A stretch of 64,000 bases of DNA from JAHIVB01 sp964574705 (GTDB lineage Bacteria > Bacillota_I > Bacilli_A > Izemoplasmatales > Hujiaoplasmataceae), in assembly GCA_964574705.1 (NCBI GenBank), contig CAZNOO010000010.1, forward strand, positions 1-64,000, given 5' to 3'. Shown here piece after piece: positions 54,787 through 64,000 of the stretch. The position numbers and the translations under genes were made by a program. Numbering within the stretch: the stretch's first letter is position 1; every line of letters begins with the position of its first letter. A model generated the notes under the pieces. The model had not been told where the DNA came from, did no database searches, and worked only from the letters and a program-made list of their open reading frames with translations.

Positions 54787-55032
54787 ATAATCACGCCCTT
54801 TATAGGTTATCTAGTTTCATTTTACCCTATATTCATTATATTTACACAACTTTTTGGGCAACTTATGAAATTCAATCAGTTGTTTTCAGAACACATAATA
54901 TCTTAAAAAATGATTGAATGAATAAATTGATGAATTGTGAATGGCCTTAAACAAAACCATTTGTCCATAATTCAATCTTTTATATTCAAAATAGATATGG
55001 TAAAATAGGCTTGTTAAAAGGGAGTGAAAGGT

Positions 55033-55551
55033 ATGAGTACAATCGTCATTTATAAATCCAAATATGGTCATACATTAAGATATGCAGAAATCATCGCAAA
55101 AAAACTTGAATGCGAGTTTGTTGATTTTGATGAAATCAAGAAAAAAGAATTGTTGAAATATGACAAAGTAGTTTTTGGTAGTGGAGTATATGTCAATAAA
55201 CTGAAGAAAATAAAAAAAGTCTTGAAACTCTTTAAAGACAAACCGATTGTCATCTTTGCCTGTGGTGGCAGTAATGAATTCTCAGAACATGAAAGTAATA
55301 TCTTTAAAAGCAACTTTACAGAAGAACAGTTAAGATTCCATAAATGCTTTTATCTTCCAGGTGGACTGGATATGAATAAGATTACTGGTCTGATGAAATT
55401 CTTTATGGGCAATTTCAAGAAGATCTTAGAAAAGAAGCAGAATAAAACCCCAGATGAAGAAGGCTTTTTATTTGGATTTAATAACCCCACTGATTATGTA
55501 AGTGAGGAATATACACTACCTCTGGTAGAATACGTAATGACCCAATTATGA
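55033..55551 (+). CDS. Flavodoxin-domain protein (HemG-like, PF12724 type)
   Basis: 172 residues from the ATG at 55033. An upstream GTG is inside the Shine-Dalgarno area GGGAGTGAAAGG. The FMN phosphate loop is IYKSKYGHTLRYAE (6-19), and the second loop lies around FGSGVYVNKL. The C-terminal half (LPGGLDMNKITGLMKFFM) matches small menaquinone- or flavodoxin-like reductases annotated near protoporphyrinogen oxidase. No heme genes are seen, so a general FMN redox role is safer. It stands alone. Confidence 0.75.
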   Translation: MSTIVIYKSKYGHTLRYAEIIAKKLECEFVDFDEIKKKELLKYDKVVFGSGVYVNKLKKIKKVLKLFKDKPIVIFACGGSNEFSEHESNIFKSNFTEEQLRFHKCFYLPGGLDMNKITGLMKFFMGNFKKILEKKQNKTPDEEGFLFGFNNPTDYVSEEYTLPLVEYVMTQL

Positions 55552-55732
55552 GTTCTACAACAAGGTAACCAACAAGATGGCTATTTTTCGCCAAATACGA
55601 TTTGAACAAAGAAGATGTAGCCTTTAACATTTTCTTTTTTTGTTTGTTCATATCTTATTGATTTTTCATTGAGATAGATATAAAATATACTTAAACAAAT
55701 ACAATTTGCTTTTCATAAATAATTTATTCTTT

Positions 55733-55761
55733 TTTACAGTCGGATTATGTTACTTTATATT
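55733..55761 (+). promoter_or_regulatory. Sigma-A-type promoter of the giant GLUG lipoprotein gene
   Basis: TTTACA (55733-55738), 17-bp spacer, TATATT (55756-55761), ~100 bp before the start codon. In the rest of 55552-55864 I see nothing except the Shine-Dalgarno and hairpin listed next. Confidence 0.7.
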
Positions 55762-55822
55762 GATTTATATACAAACATTAAACTTAATTTAAATTCAGTA
55801 AAAATTTATTTTCATGAAAATA

Positions 55823-55864
55823 GGAGGACATAGAAATTTGCATTAATTTCTATGGAAAACACGG
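55823..55864 (+). promoter_or_regulatory. Shine-Dalgarno with a perfect hairpin before the start codon
   Basis: GGAGG (55823-55827) is followed by the perfect 10-bp inverted repeat CATAGAAATT-TGCATT-AATTTCTATG (55829-55854) and 10 nt to the ATG at 55865. Without the hairpin the spacing (37 nt) is too long. With it folded out, it is 11 nt. A possible second use of the repeat is protein binding. Confidence 0.6.
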
Positions 55865-58800
55865 ATGAAAAGAAAAGTATTGTTTGGATTCATGTTTGCA
55901 CTTTTTAGTATTGCTTTAATGGCATGCGATAGCTTTTTGGTAACATCTGCAACTACAACCCCGGATTCTTCAATTACGACTACAACATCTAGTGATACAA
56001 CAGTATCTTCTTCTGGAGATGTCGCTACGACAAATCATGTAAAGACTATACCCGTTTATCAAGGAATGGTTGTTTCTAAAGATTTATCATTAACCTCTTT
56101 ATCATTTCATTTTTCTGGTGAAATTGATCAAGAGGATCCCTTTGGTAATTTCGACGGAGAAACAATAGACGATGAAATTTCGAATTTACTATCCTTGAAT
56201 TCTTTTGAATTTGCGGACTATTATGTTAAAACAAACGAGGATTTCTTCATAACTGTTAAGCTTCATAACCCTGACAGTTATGAAATCCTTTCTTTTACAT
56301 TAAATGGTGTGAAATACCAATCCTATCAATTCCAAGACGGTTCTGACTCAGAAAACTTGATTTTGAAAGCGAACTCAAAAGATGTTTCGGGTACGCTAGT
56401 CTTCACAATCGATCAGATTAAGTACGTTGACGGAATCGAAATTAATAATGCTATTATCGAAGGAAATCAGACAATTAAAGTTGGTGTAAGGTATGATACA
56501 CTTCCAGCAAGTTTAATTTCAGAATATGATTTGACACCGACAAGTTTATTTTTTAATATTCAAATAGGTGATGTAAATCATTTGATTGAACAATCTGGAT
56601 CTGTATTAAAGGCTATTCTATACGATGGAACTGACTTGATTTCGATTTTTGATTTAGCGGTTGGCTATAACACGGTTATGTTTGATAAACTGACCCCAAA
56701 TACGCTCTACCAATATGCGGTTGTAACCATATATGACATCAATGATGGTTCTGGGCCACAAATTGTTGTTCTGAATCAAGAAGCGTTTTATACAGAAGAA
56801 ATTATAGCAGTAGAAGCGAGTTCTATTCGCCAATCCTCAATAAATTTTAACATCTTTATAAATGATCTCGCAGATGTTGGAGCGGTGTCTTCAATTTCAT
56901 TATATAAGGACAGTTCTTTGGTTGAAACTTTAACAGATCTTGATTGCAGGACTTTTTCAAACTTAATATCAGACAACCAATATACTATCGAAGTTGTATA
57001 TACTTACGATTTGAATAACGGGGAAGGTCCGGCTCAAATACTATCTAATCTCACTTTTGAAACCGTGGCAAAGCAAACACCTGTTCTTCAAATTAATACT
57101 GTGAATCCAGATCAAGACTCTGTATCATTCAATCTAAATGTCACAGACATTGATAATGTTGGTGAAATCACATCTGTTTCTCTATATCAAGGCACAACAT
57201 TAATTGAAACTGCTACAGACATACTCGTTCGTGAGTTTTCGAGTCTTTTATCAAATAATTTCTACATAATTGAAGTCCAATATGATTATGATTTGAATGA
57301 CGGAATTGGTATTCGTCAAGCAAAGATATCATATACATTTTCAACGCTTGCTAAAGCACTTCCTGTAGTATTAATCAATAATGTGAATCCAGATCAAGAC
57401 AGTGTATCTTTTGATCTTAATGTCACAGACATTGATAATGTTGGTGAAATCACATCTGTTTCTCTATATCAAGGCACATCATTAATTGAAACTGCTACAG
57501 ACCTACTTGTTCGTGAGTTTACGAGTCTATTGTCCAACAATCAATATACAATTCAAGTGCAATATGATTATGATTTAGATGATGGACTTGGTACTCGTCA
57601 AATTACAATTACAAACGCATTTTCAACACTTGCAAAAGCCATTCCACTTATTTCCTTCATTGAAATTAATTCTGACAAAACGTCCATTCAATTTGAATTA
57701 TCAATAACGGATGTTGATAACGTCGGAAATACAAGCAGCATAAATCTGATTCAAAATGGAAACGTCGTATCTTCCTTAGTGAATTTGAGTGATAGATCGT
57801 TTTTAAATCTCACACCAGATCGACAATATTTTGTACAGGTTACCTACCAATATGACCTAAATGACGGGCAAGGAGTTCACAATATTGATATATCTAATTC
57901 TATTTATACCGCCCCATACTTAGGACTAATCAATACAAATGTCATCAATACTGTAAAACTTACAGAAGGAGATACCTTGGTTCTTGAACTAACGGTTGAT
58001 AATCCTTCAAATATGACTTTTACTCGTCTTTTAATCAATGATAAATATTACACCGTTAGCGCGGTTACAACTCAATCGAAAATTCGTGTCGAAATTGTGA
58101 TTGATTCTAATTATTCAGGAGGTTTAACTGAATTTACAATTTCCAAAGTAGAAGGATACTATCACGGTGTACTAAGAGAGTTTGAAGTCGATGCTAATAA
58201 TGTTGGACAGGCATTTATCAACGGAGACATTTTCGTTGATTCGATTCGAATTGTTGATATAAATGGATATGATATTGATTCAATCATGCCTGGAGATGTT
58301 TTCTTTGTTCAAATTCGTTTTGATAATCCTACGGGTTATACAATCGATGACATAGATTTGAATTATTCGTACGATTACTATAATCAAAACTTAGTTTATA
58401 CACTATCGGAAAACAATTCTCTATTGACGATACAGCAAACATGCCGGTACACAAATACCGTGATGTACTATTCGCTTAGAAGTTTTACGTATTCAAGCGA
58501 AAGTGTTGGAGTTAAGACGAAGAATGTTGATAACATTTATGCGAACGCAATCTGTGTAATTGACACTAATTTTAGGTTGATTTACACTGTTCAAGATCTC
58601 AAAAACATCCAAAATGGCTATGCTTATAAGTTAGCAAATGATATTGACTTAACCGGAATAGATTGGAACCCTCTCAATTTGAGTTACATTGTTCTTGATG
58701 GAAATGGATATTCTATCATTAACTTTAGAACGGTCAAGACTTATGTTGATGCTAGCGTTAATATAGGATTGTTTGGAGAACTGAATTATTCTACCGTCAA

Positions 58801-61800
58801 AAACTTAAATTTTGATTCCGTTTTAATAATGGCAACACTTAACAATTCCACCACTTCATCTGGCTACTCTTTGAATGTTGGAGCTTTAGTAGCATATTCT
58901 TATAATTCTACTTTCGAAAACATCAGTGTAAGTGGAGAAATGAGTACAACAAACAACACTTCAGAAAGCATCAATCTTGGCGGAGTCGTAGGCGTTGCTT
59001 CAAGAACCAACTTTGAACAAATCTATGTCAACGTCATTTTATCCGGACGCGACAATATTGGAGGCATTGCTGGAAATCTTGGAGACCAATCGAGCTTAAG
59101 CCGTACATACAGTTCTGGTACAATTTATGGGAATAGATTCTTAGGTGGTTTAATCGGTCAAACCTATAGCAGTTCGATTTATGATTCCTTCTCTTCGATG
59201 ACCATTTCGAGTGACAATGGATATTATGTTGGAGGATTAATTGGATATGCTAGCTATACCTACATTTTGAACTCCTATGCGAAAAACGTTTTTGCTTCCA
59301 GCGTTCAAAATTGGGCGAATTCAGGAATCCTAGGCTATGGAAGCAACAATGACATCTTGAATTCTTATTCACTAGCCAAGAATATTAACAATGTTTATAT
59401 ACAAGCGTTTAGCAGTTGCGATAATTGTACGATTGAGAATGTTTATTCCCCAGTCTCCTCAGTAGACGGGGTGATCGTTGCGACTGGTTCTGAAATATTC
59501 AATATTATAAAAGGCTTATGGGACCCAGAAGTCTGGAGTTTTAATCAAGAAGATCCTGCACTTAAATGGAAACCATTGGTTCGAATCAGTGACTTGGTTA
59601 TCACAGAAACGACGATTGATTTTAGCGTCAATTCAACGGATTTTGACCAAGTTGGATCGCTATACAGTATTTCAATCTATAATAATGGAACGCTCGTAGA
59701 AACATTATCAGACTTATCAGACTTACACTTTGAAAATCTGAAATATTTTACCGAATATACGATTATTGCAGTATATGTTTATAACTATGGAGACAGCGTT
59801 GGAGATCAATTCGTTGAATCCGTCGTTAATGTAACGACTATTGCCAAAGAAGGAACGCCAACAATCGTCTTTGATAGTCCAGTCATATCACAAGACTCGA
59901 TTACCTTTGATTTTGAAGCTGTCGATGACGAAAACGTTGGAACCATCTTATCTATTTCTCTATATGACATCAATGGCAATGTGATTGAAATACTTTCTAG
60001 TTACGACTCTTTGATTTTTGAAGGATTACTTTCAGATAATGATTATTATATTAAAATTGTATACGGATATGATTTCAATGATGGAATTGGGGTTCAAGAA
60101 GCCGTTTACAAACTATTCTTCACCACAGAGTCAAAATCGATTCCTGAAGTGTCTCTTGGAGACATCAGGACCGATTCCAGTTCTGCAGGATACGATGTAA
60201 TCATTTTGGATCCTGATGCGACTGGAGAAATCACAGCCGTTTCTTTGTATCAAGGAGATAGCTTGATTGGTACACTTTCTAACTTCAATTCATTGATATT
60301 TACAAATGTTGAATCAAATACGGAGTATCGCTTTGTAGTGACTTATACTTATGATTTGAATGATGGAACAGGACTCCATGATATTATTGTTGAAGATACA
60401 CTGAAAACTGCTCCTTTGGTTGAAATCTTAGCAACCAGTGTTTTGAATACTGAGGCAACTGTTGTTGGAGATACCTTAGTTCTTCAAATTGATGTCACCA
60501 ATCCGGATAATGTCGTATTCACGAGAGTGAAAGTCAATGGAGTATATTACAATGTCAGCAGTAGTTCTGAAACCAAAGTTCGAGTGGATATTAATATTAC
60601 AGAAAGTTTTGGAGGCGGACTTGTAAGCGTTATTGTTGAAGAAATGATTGGTACGATAAACAACACTTCTTACATTTATGAACTATCAAGTCACAACGAA
60701 AGCTCAATCTTCGTAAATGGCGAAATCTATATTATCAGTTTTTCATTAGTTGATGCAGCCGGTGAAGACATTGAGTATGCTTTAAGTGGTCAAACTTATT
60801 ATGTTAAAGTTGAGTTCTATAATCCTACAGGATATCAGATTAATTCCATTCAAATTAATGACAATACTGTTTTCTCGAATGCATTTTTGTCTAATGAAAA
60901 TGACCAAATAATTGTAATTCCTTACACGGTTAATGAAAGCCGATACTTAATGAAGTACATCAATTCATATACCTATGAAAATGATTCAATCTCTGAGAAA
61001 ACCAGACAAGTATCTGGGTTCACAGATTCATTTTCAATTGTCCTCAGTAACGTAATCAAGGAAATTCGGACAGTTCAAGACTTGCAGTCGATGACAAATG
61101 GGTATTATTACAAATTAATGAATGATATTGATTTATCTGGAATATCATGGAAGCCGATAGCGGACTTCTACGGCGTCTTTGATGGAAACGGACATATCAT
61201 CAAAAACCTGACGATTATTAAGACTTATGAGGATCAACAAGTAATTGCAGGATTGTTTGCATCTATAAGTGGTGGAATCATCAAGAATTTGCTTTTGGTT
61301 GATGTGAATTTTGTCATCACATTGAAGACGGCGACTTCTAATTCCTATTCAGCATATGTCGGTGGACTCGCAGGCTCAATCACGAGTTATGCTCAAGTTT
61401 ATAACGTGCTAGTAACAGGCGACATCAGTGTCGTAAACAATACAAACGGCAACACCTATGTTGGTGGAGTGGCTGGACGTGTAGATTACTCTAGTATTTC
61501 AAGAGTTTATTCTGCTGCATCGGTCAGTGGCAAGAGCTATGTAGGCGGTGCAATCGGCTATCTATATTATTCAACTCTAACAGATTCTTATTCATCTTCT
61601 CGAGTTACAGGTACAACGGATTACATAGGTGGCTTAATAGGCAGGGCATATCAGTCGATGATTTTGAATGTGTATGCTGAAAGCATTGTAACAAATCCGA
61701 ACAATTATTGGTATGCATACGGACTGGTTGGATCTTTGTACTATTCAACGATATTTGATAGTTTTTCATCTAGCAAGGATATGTTTGGTAATTATGCGCG

Positions 61801-64000
61801 GGCATTTGGAGATTTGTATAATTCTACCGCACAAAACACATACTCCTTAGCAAGTTCTGAGACTAATGCTACTTTCAGTACGCTCGCTTCAATTCTATTA
61901 GCCATGGAAGAAAAATGGAATCCTGAACTTTGGAGTTTTGCCGGATCCATGCCAGTATTAAAACGCGTTCCAATCGTGATGGTTTCAAATCCTCTCATTG
62001 GTGAGACTTCCATTTCGTACAGTATCAGTTCAACTGATTTCGATGGAGTTGGCTCGATTCATAGTATTGAAGTGTATAAAGATGGCGTACTTTTCCAAAA
62101 TATTGAAGATTTGAACTCAAGAACCATCGATGGACTTCGTTATGATTCCAGTTACACGATTAAGATCGTTTACCGTTATGACTACGGAGATAGTTTAGGG
62201 GAGTCGTTCGTTGAAACGCTCTATGCTTTTTCAACACTTGAAAAAGCAAACACTCCAATCGTAACCATTGAAGACGTTATAATATCTGACTCCGAAGTTG
62301 TGCTTGATTATAATGCAATTGACATTGAAGAAGCAGGAGAACTTTTCTCTATTGAACTTTATAATGGAGCAAACGAGTTGGTTGCCTCCCTTACTGACTT
62401 CAACCAACTAAGGTTTACTGGGTTGTCCTCATATACCACTTACACGATTAAAGTGGTTTACAGTTATGATTTCGAAGATGGATTTGGAGTTCAATATACT
62501 GAAGCCAGTTATACGTTCAAAACGAATCCTAGCTTCTCTCTAACTTCCACAAGCATTTTAAATACAGAAGCGATCATTTTAGGAGATACATTAGTTATTC
62601 AGCTTCTGATAAATAACCCGAACAATGTTGTGTTTACAAGAGTTCTAATCAACGATGTATGGTACAACGTTAACAGTTCTACCTTAACCAAAATTAGAAT
62701 TGACATCAATGTTACTTCAACATTTGGCGGTGGGGACACTCCAATCGAAATTCAAAGATTGGAAGGTTCGTTAAATCAGGAACCCTTTACTTTCAACCTT
62801 TCTACGAATAATTTAGTGAATGCATTCATCAACGGGGAGATTTATATTGTTTCTTCAAGCATTGTTGATGAATTAGATAATGAAATAGAATTCTTAACAA
62901 GTAATCAAACGTTCTACTTGAAAGTCTCTTTATACAATCCTACTGGTTATGTGATAAATTCCATTAGTGTCTATGATAACTATTTAGGAGAATTAACTTT
63001 TACCAGTGAAAATATTCGGATGAGCGAAGATTGTTCTACCGCCTGGATTACCATGTCATCGATGCGTTATTATGAATGGACTTCAAGCGAATATGTTTCC
63101 ATTACTTCAATCGTCTATTCAAACGAAAGAGTAGATCAAAAATCAAAGGCGGTGGGCGGCCAAGTCGTATTCTTTTCACTCTTGGTAGATGATACGATTA
63201 TTGAAGTCTATACTGTTGCACAACTTCAAGCAATGAGCAGTGGACATGCCTATATCTTAATGAATGATCTTGACTTGACGGGTGTTAACTTCACGCCAAT
63301 CGTTAATTTCAAAGGATATTTTGACGGAAACGGTCATACGATTTCAAATCTGTCAATCGTCAAAACTTTTGAAGATGTTTCAGCCTACATCGGATTATTT
63401 GCTTCTGTTGACGGAGCTGTAGTTAAGAACTTAAATTTCTTAGATTATAGTTATGTAATCAATGTTAAATCTGCTATTTCAATCAACTACACTGCCTATG
63501 TAGGCGGATTGGTTGGTTCAATCGGTTCCTATAGCAGATTCTACAACATAAACGTTTCCGGAGAAATCTCAGTGACAAACCAAACCAATGGCAATTCTTA
63601 TATAGGAGGAGTCTTCGGAGCATCAGGAAACAACGTCAAACTAATTGATATTCATTCAAATGTAAACTTAAGTGTCGTGGGAAATAACGGTGATGCACCA
63701 ATCGGTGGAATCATCGGCATTCTTGGTGAATATTCTCATCTTTCCTCATCCAGTAGTATTGGTACAATTCATGGAATGAATCATATTGGAGGTTTAGTGG
63801 GCTCTACTTATCACGGTACTATAATCAATTCTTATTCTCAATTGAACATTCATACAACATCAAATTACTACATTGGGGGACTTGTGGGGTACGCTCCTTA
63901 CTTGTACTTATCTAATAGTTACGCTTCTTCTATAATTGAGTATTTAGATTATACTTATGTTGGAGGAATGGTTGGATATATTGACCAAGGAGAAATTGCA
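55865..64000 (+). CDS. Giant GLUG-repeat surface lipoprotein, open at window edge
   Basis: The frame is open for 2712 codons and exits the window. I followed it at several points without a shift or stop. The signal peptide ends LMAC (Cys 21), then a Thr/Ser stalk. A repeating plan follows: fibronectin-like beta modules of ~94 residues (DIDNVGEITSVSLYQGT motif), a domain containing VDNPSNMTFTRLLIND, then a block of GLUG motifs (VGGLIGY, GGIAGNL, YVGGLVG types). The GLUG blocks begin near 58570, 61070 and 63200, giving three super-repeats. It is probably an adhesin. No anchor other than the lipid is visible. Confidence 0.88.
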   Translation, partial: MKRKVLFGFMFALFSIALMACDSFLVTSATTTPDSSITTTTSSDTTVSSSGDVATTNHVKTIPVYQGMVVSKDLSLTSLSFHFSGEIDQEDPFGNFDGETIDDEISNLLSLNSFEFADYYVKTNEDFFITVKLHNPDSYEILSFTLNGVKYQSYQFQDGSDSENLILKANSKDVSGTLVFTIDQIKYVDGIEINNAIIEGNQTIKVGVRYDTLPASLISEYDLTPTSLFFNIQIGDVNHLIEQSGSVLKAILYDGTDLISIFDLAVGYNTVMFDKLTPNTLYQYAVVTIYDINDGSGPQIVVLNQEAFYTEEIIAVEASSIRQSSINFNIFINDLADVGAVSSISLYKDSSLVETLTDLDCRTFSNLISDNQYTIEVVYTYDLNNGEGPAQILSNLTFETVAKQTPVLQINTVNPDQDSVSFNLNVTDIDNVGEITSVSLYQGTTLIETATDILVREFSSLLSNNFYIIEVQYDYDLNDGIGIRQAKISYTFSTLAKALPVVLINNVNPDQDSVSFDLNVTDIDNVGEITSVSLYQGTSLIETATDLLVREFTSLLSNNQYTIQVQYDYDLDDGLGTRQITITNAFSTLAKAIPLISFIEINSDKTSIQFELSITDVDNVGNTSSINLIQNGNVVSSLVNLSDRSFLNLTPDRQYFVQVTYQYDLNDGQGVHNIDISNSIYTAPYLGLINTNVINTVKLTEGDTLVLELTVDNPSNMTFTRLLINDKYYTVSAVTTQSKIRVEIVIDSNYSGGLTEFTISKVEGYYHGVLREFEVDANNVGQAFINGDIFVDSIRIVDINGYDIDSIMPGDVFFVQIRFDNPTGYTIDDIDLNYSYDYYNQNLVYTLSENNSLLTIQQTCRYTNTVMYYSLRSFTYSSESVGVKTKNVDNIYANAICVIDTNFRLIYTVQDLKNIQNGYAYKLANDIDLTGIDWNPLNLSYIVLDGNGYSIINFRTVKTYVDASVNIGLFGELNYSTVKNLNFDSVLIMATLNNSTTSSGYSLNVGALVAYSYNSTFENISVSGEMSTTNNTSESINLGGVVGVASRTNFEQIYVNVILSGRDNIGGIAGNLGDQSSLSRTYSSGTIYGNRFLGGLIGQTYSSSIYDSFSSMTISSDNGYYVGGLIGYASYTYILNSYAKNVFASSVQNWANSGILGYGSNNDILNSYSLAKNINNVYIQAFSSCDNCTIENVYSPVSSVDGVIVATGSEIFNIIKGLWDPEVWSFNQEDPALKWKPLVRISDLVITETTIDFSVNSTDFDQVGSLYSISIYNNGTLVETLSDLSDLHFENLKYFTEYTIIAVYVYNYGDSVGDQFVESVVNVTTIAKEGTPTIVFDSPVISQDSITFDFEAVDDENVGTILSISLYDINGNVIEILSSYDSLIFEGLLSDNDYYIKIVYGYDFNDGIGVQEAVYKLFFTTESKSIPEVSLGDIRTDSSSAGYDVIILDPDATGEITAVSLYQGDSLIGTLSNFNSLIFTNVESNTEYRFVVTYTYDLNDGTGLHDIIVEDTLKTAPLVEILATSVLNTEATVVGDTLVLQIDVTNPDNVVFTRVKVNGVYYNVSSSSETKVRVDINITESFGGGLVSVIVEEMIGTINNTSYIYELSSHNESSIFVNGEIYIISFSLVDAAGEDIEYALSGQTYYVKVEFYNPTGYQINSIQINDNTVFSNAFLSNENDQIIVIPYTVNESRYLMKYINSYTYENDSISEKTRQVSGFTDSFSIVLSNVIKEIRTVQDLQSMTNGYYYKLMNDIDLSGISWKPIADFYGVFDGNGHIIKNLTIIKTYEDQQVIAGLFASISGGIIKNLLLVDVNFVITLKTATSNSYSAYVGGLAGSITSYAQVYNVLVTGDISVVNNTNGNTYVGGVAGRVDYSSISRVYSAASVSGKSYVGGAIGYLYYSTLTDSYSSSRVTGTTDYIGGLIGRAYQSMILNVYAESIVTNPNNYWYAYGLVGSLYYSTIFDSFSSSKDMFGNYARAFGDLYNSTAQNTYSLASSETNATFSTLASILLAMEEKWNPELWSFAGSMPVLKRVPIVMVSNPLIGETSISYSISSTDFDGVGSIHSIEVYKDGVLFQNIEDLNSRTIDGLRYDSSYTIKIVYRYDYGDSLGESFVETLYAFSTLEKANTPIVTIEDVIISDSEVVLDYNAIDIEEAGELFSIELYNGANELVASLTDFNQLRFTGLSSYTTYTIKVVYSYDFEDGFGVQYTEASYTFKTNPSFSLTSTSILNTEAIILGDTLVIQLLINNPNNVVFTRVLINDVWYNVNSSTLTKIRIDINVTSTFGGGDTPIEIQRLEGSLNQEPFTFNLSTNNLVNAFINGEIYIVSSSIVDELDNEIEFLTSNQTFYLKVSLYNPTGYVINSISVYDNYLGELTFTSENIRMSEDCSTAWITMSSMRYYEWTSSEYVSITSIVYSNERVDQKSKAVGGQVVFFSLLVDDTIIEVYTVAQLQAMSSGHAYILMNDLDLTGVNFTPIVNFKGYFDGNGHTISNLSIVKTFEDVSAYIGLFASVDGAVVKNLNFLDYSYVINVKSAISINYTAYVGGLVGSIGSYSRFYNINVSGEISVTNQTNGNSYIGGVFGASGNNVKLIDIHSNVNLSVVGNNGDAPIGGIIGILGEYSHLSSSSSIGTIHGMNHIGGLVGSTYHGTIINSYSQLNIHTTSNYYIGGLVGYAPYLYLSNSYASSIIEYLDYTYVGGMVGYIDQGEIA
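57101..57240 (+). repeat. Near-identical Fn3-like module repeat, copy 1
   Basis: About 140 bp nearly identical to 57383-57522 (offset 282 bp, 94 codons). Both contain GACATTGATAATGTTGGTGA. It shows recent module duplication within the giant gene. Confidence 0.8.
57383..57522 (+). repeat. Near-identical Fn3-like module repeat, copy 2
   Basis: Second copy of the block at 57101-57240, in frame. Confidence 0.8.

Noticed and set aside
1..64000. CRISPR arrays, tRNA or rRNA genes, insertion sequences
   Set aside because: I saw no regularly spaced short repeats, cloverleaf-type sequences, rRNA blocks or transposase genes in the intergenic regions. The repeats present are within coding sequence.

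Overview
The window is a low-GC, AT-rich draft bacterial sequence with three 100-N gaps. It has dense operons, Firmicutes-like Shine-Dalgarno sites (AAGGAG/GGAGG) and sigma-A-like promoters. TGA is used as an ordinary stop (for example at 2016-2018, 8126-8128 and 43847-43849), so this is not the Mycoplasma code. The surface proteins are giant lipoproteins (lipobox Cys, then a Thr/Ser-rich linker) with no LPXTG or wall anchor visible. Together this suggests a wall-less or near wall-less low-GC anaerobe of the Acholeplasma/Izemoplasma kind. The placement is an inference from gene style, not from a marker gene.

Layout. 1-8.5 kb: a sugar-type transporter fused to a YghO-like acyltransferase, a DNA glycosylase, an SDR, a SHOCT membrane protein, a DEAD-box helicase and a small flavin operon. 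8.5-12.7 kb (minus strand): an operon of DUF5320, DUF134 regulator, NifX-like protein, two MinD-type ATPases with inserted ferredoxin domains and an MBL hydrolase, with a palindrome on its promoter. 13.1-17.1 kb: potABCD polyamine importer behind a duplicated promoter. 17.5-26.8 kb: two huge surface lipoproteins made of InlB-B, BspA-type LRR and RCC1 repeats. 26.9-29.1 kb: a PAS-GGDEF-HD-GYP protein on its own short contig. 29.2-33 kb: small membrane and secreted proteins and one decayed gene. 33.6-50.7 kb: an accessory signalling or defence island. 51-55.5 kb: HAD phosphatase, speE-speD, a DUF2238 membrane protein and a flavodoxin. 55.9 kb to the end: a GLUG-repeat lipoprotein still open at the window edge after 2712 codons.

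The island is the most interesting part. Its first half (33.6-40.9 kb) holds a TIR protein, a membrane protein with Rossmann-like regions and a C-terminal RyR-like domain, a second TIR gene interrupted by one in-frame TAA, and two proteins with DUF4062-like N-termini (one with a long TPR region). Its second half (42.0-50.7 kb) is a tight seven-gene operon: ClpB-D2-like AAA+ ATPase, PP2C phosphatase, membrane protein, Ser/Thr kinase, coiled-coil membrane protein, zinc-ribbon/FHA protein and an NrdG-like radical SAM protein. The kinase N-terminus carries three R-[IV]-T-E-[PV]-[LI] motifs and the FHA protein an ITEP motif, which suggests phospho-Thr/FHA docking. I do not recognise either half as a named system.

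Polyamines are both imported (PotABCD) and made (SpeD, SpeE). The gap inside speE looks like an assembly artefact, because the same 55 bp lies on both sides of it. c-di-GMP turnover, giant adhesin-like lipoproteins and leader hairpins point to a cell that invests in regulated surface attachment.
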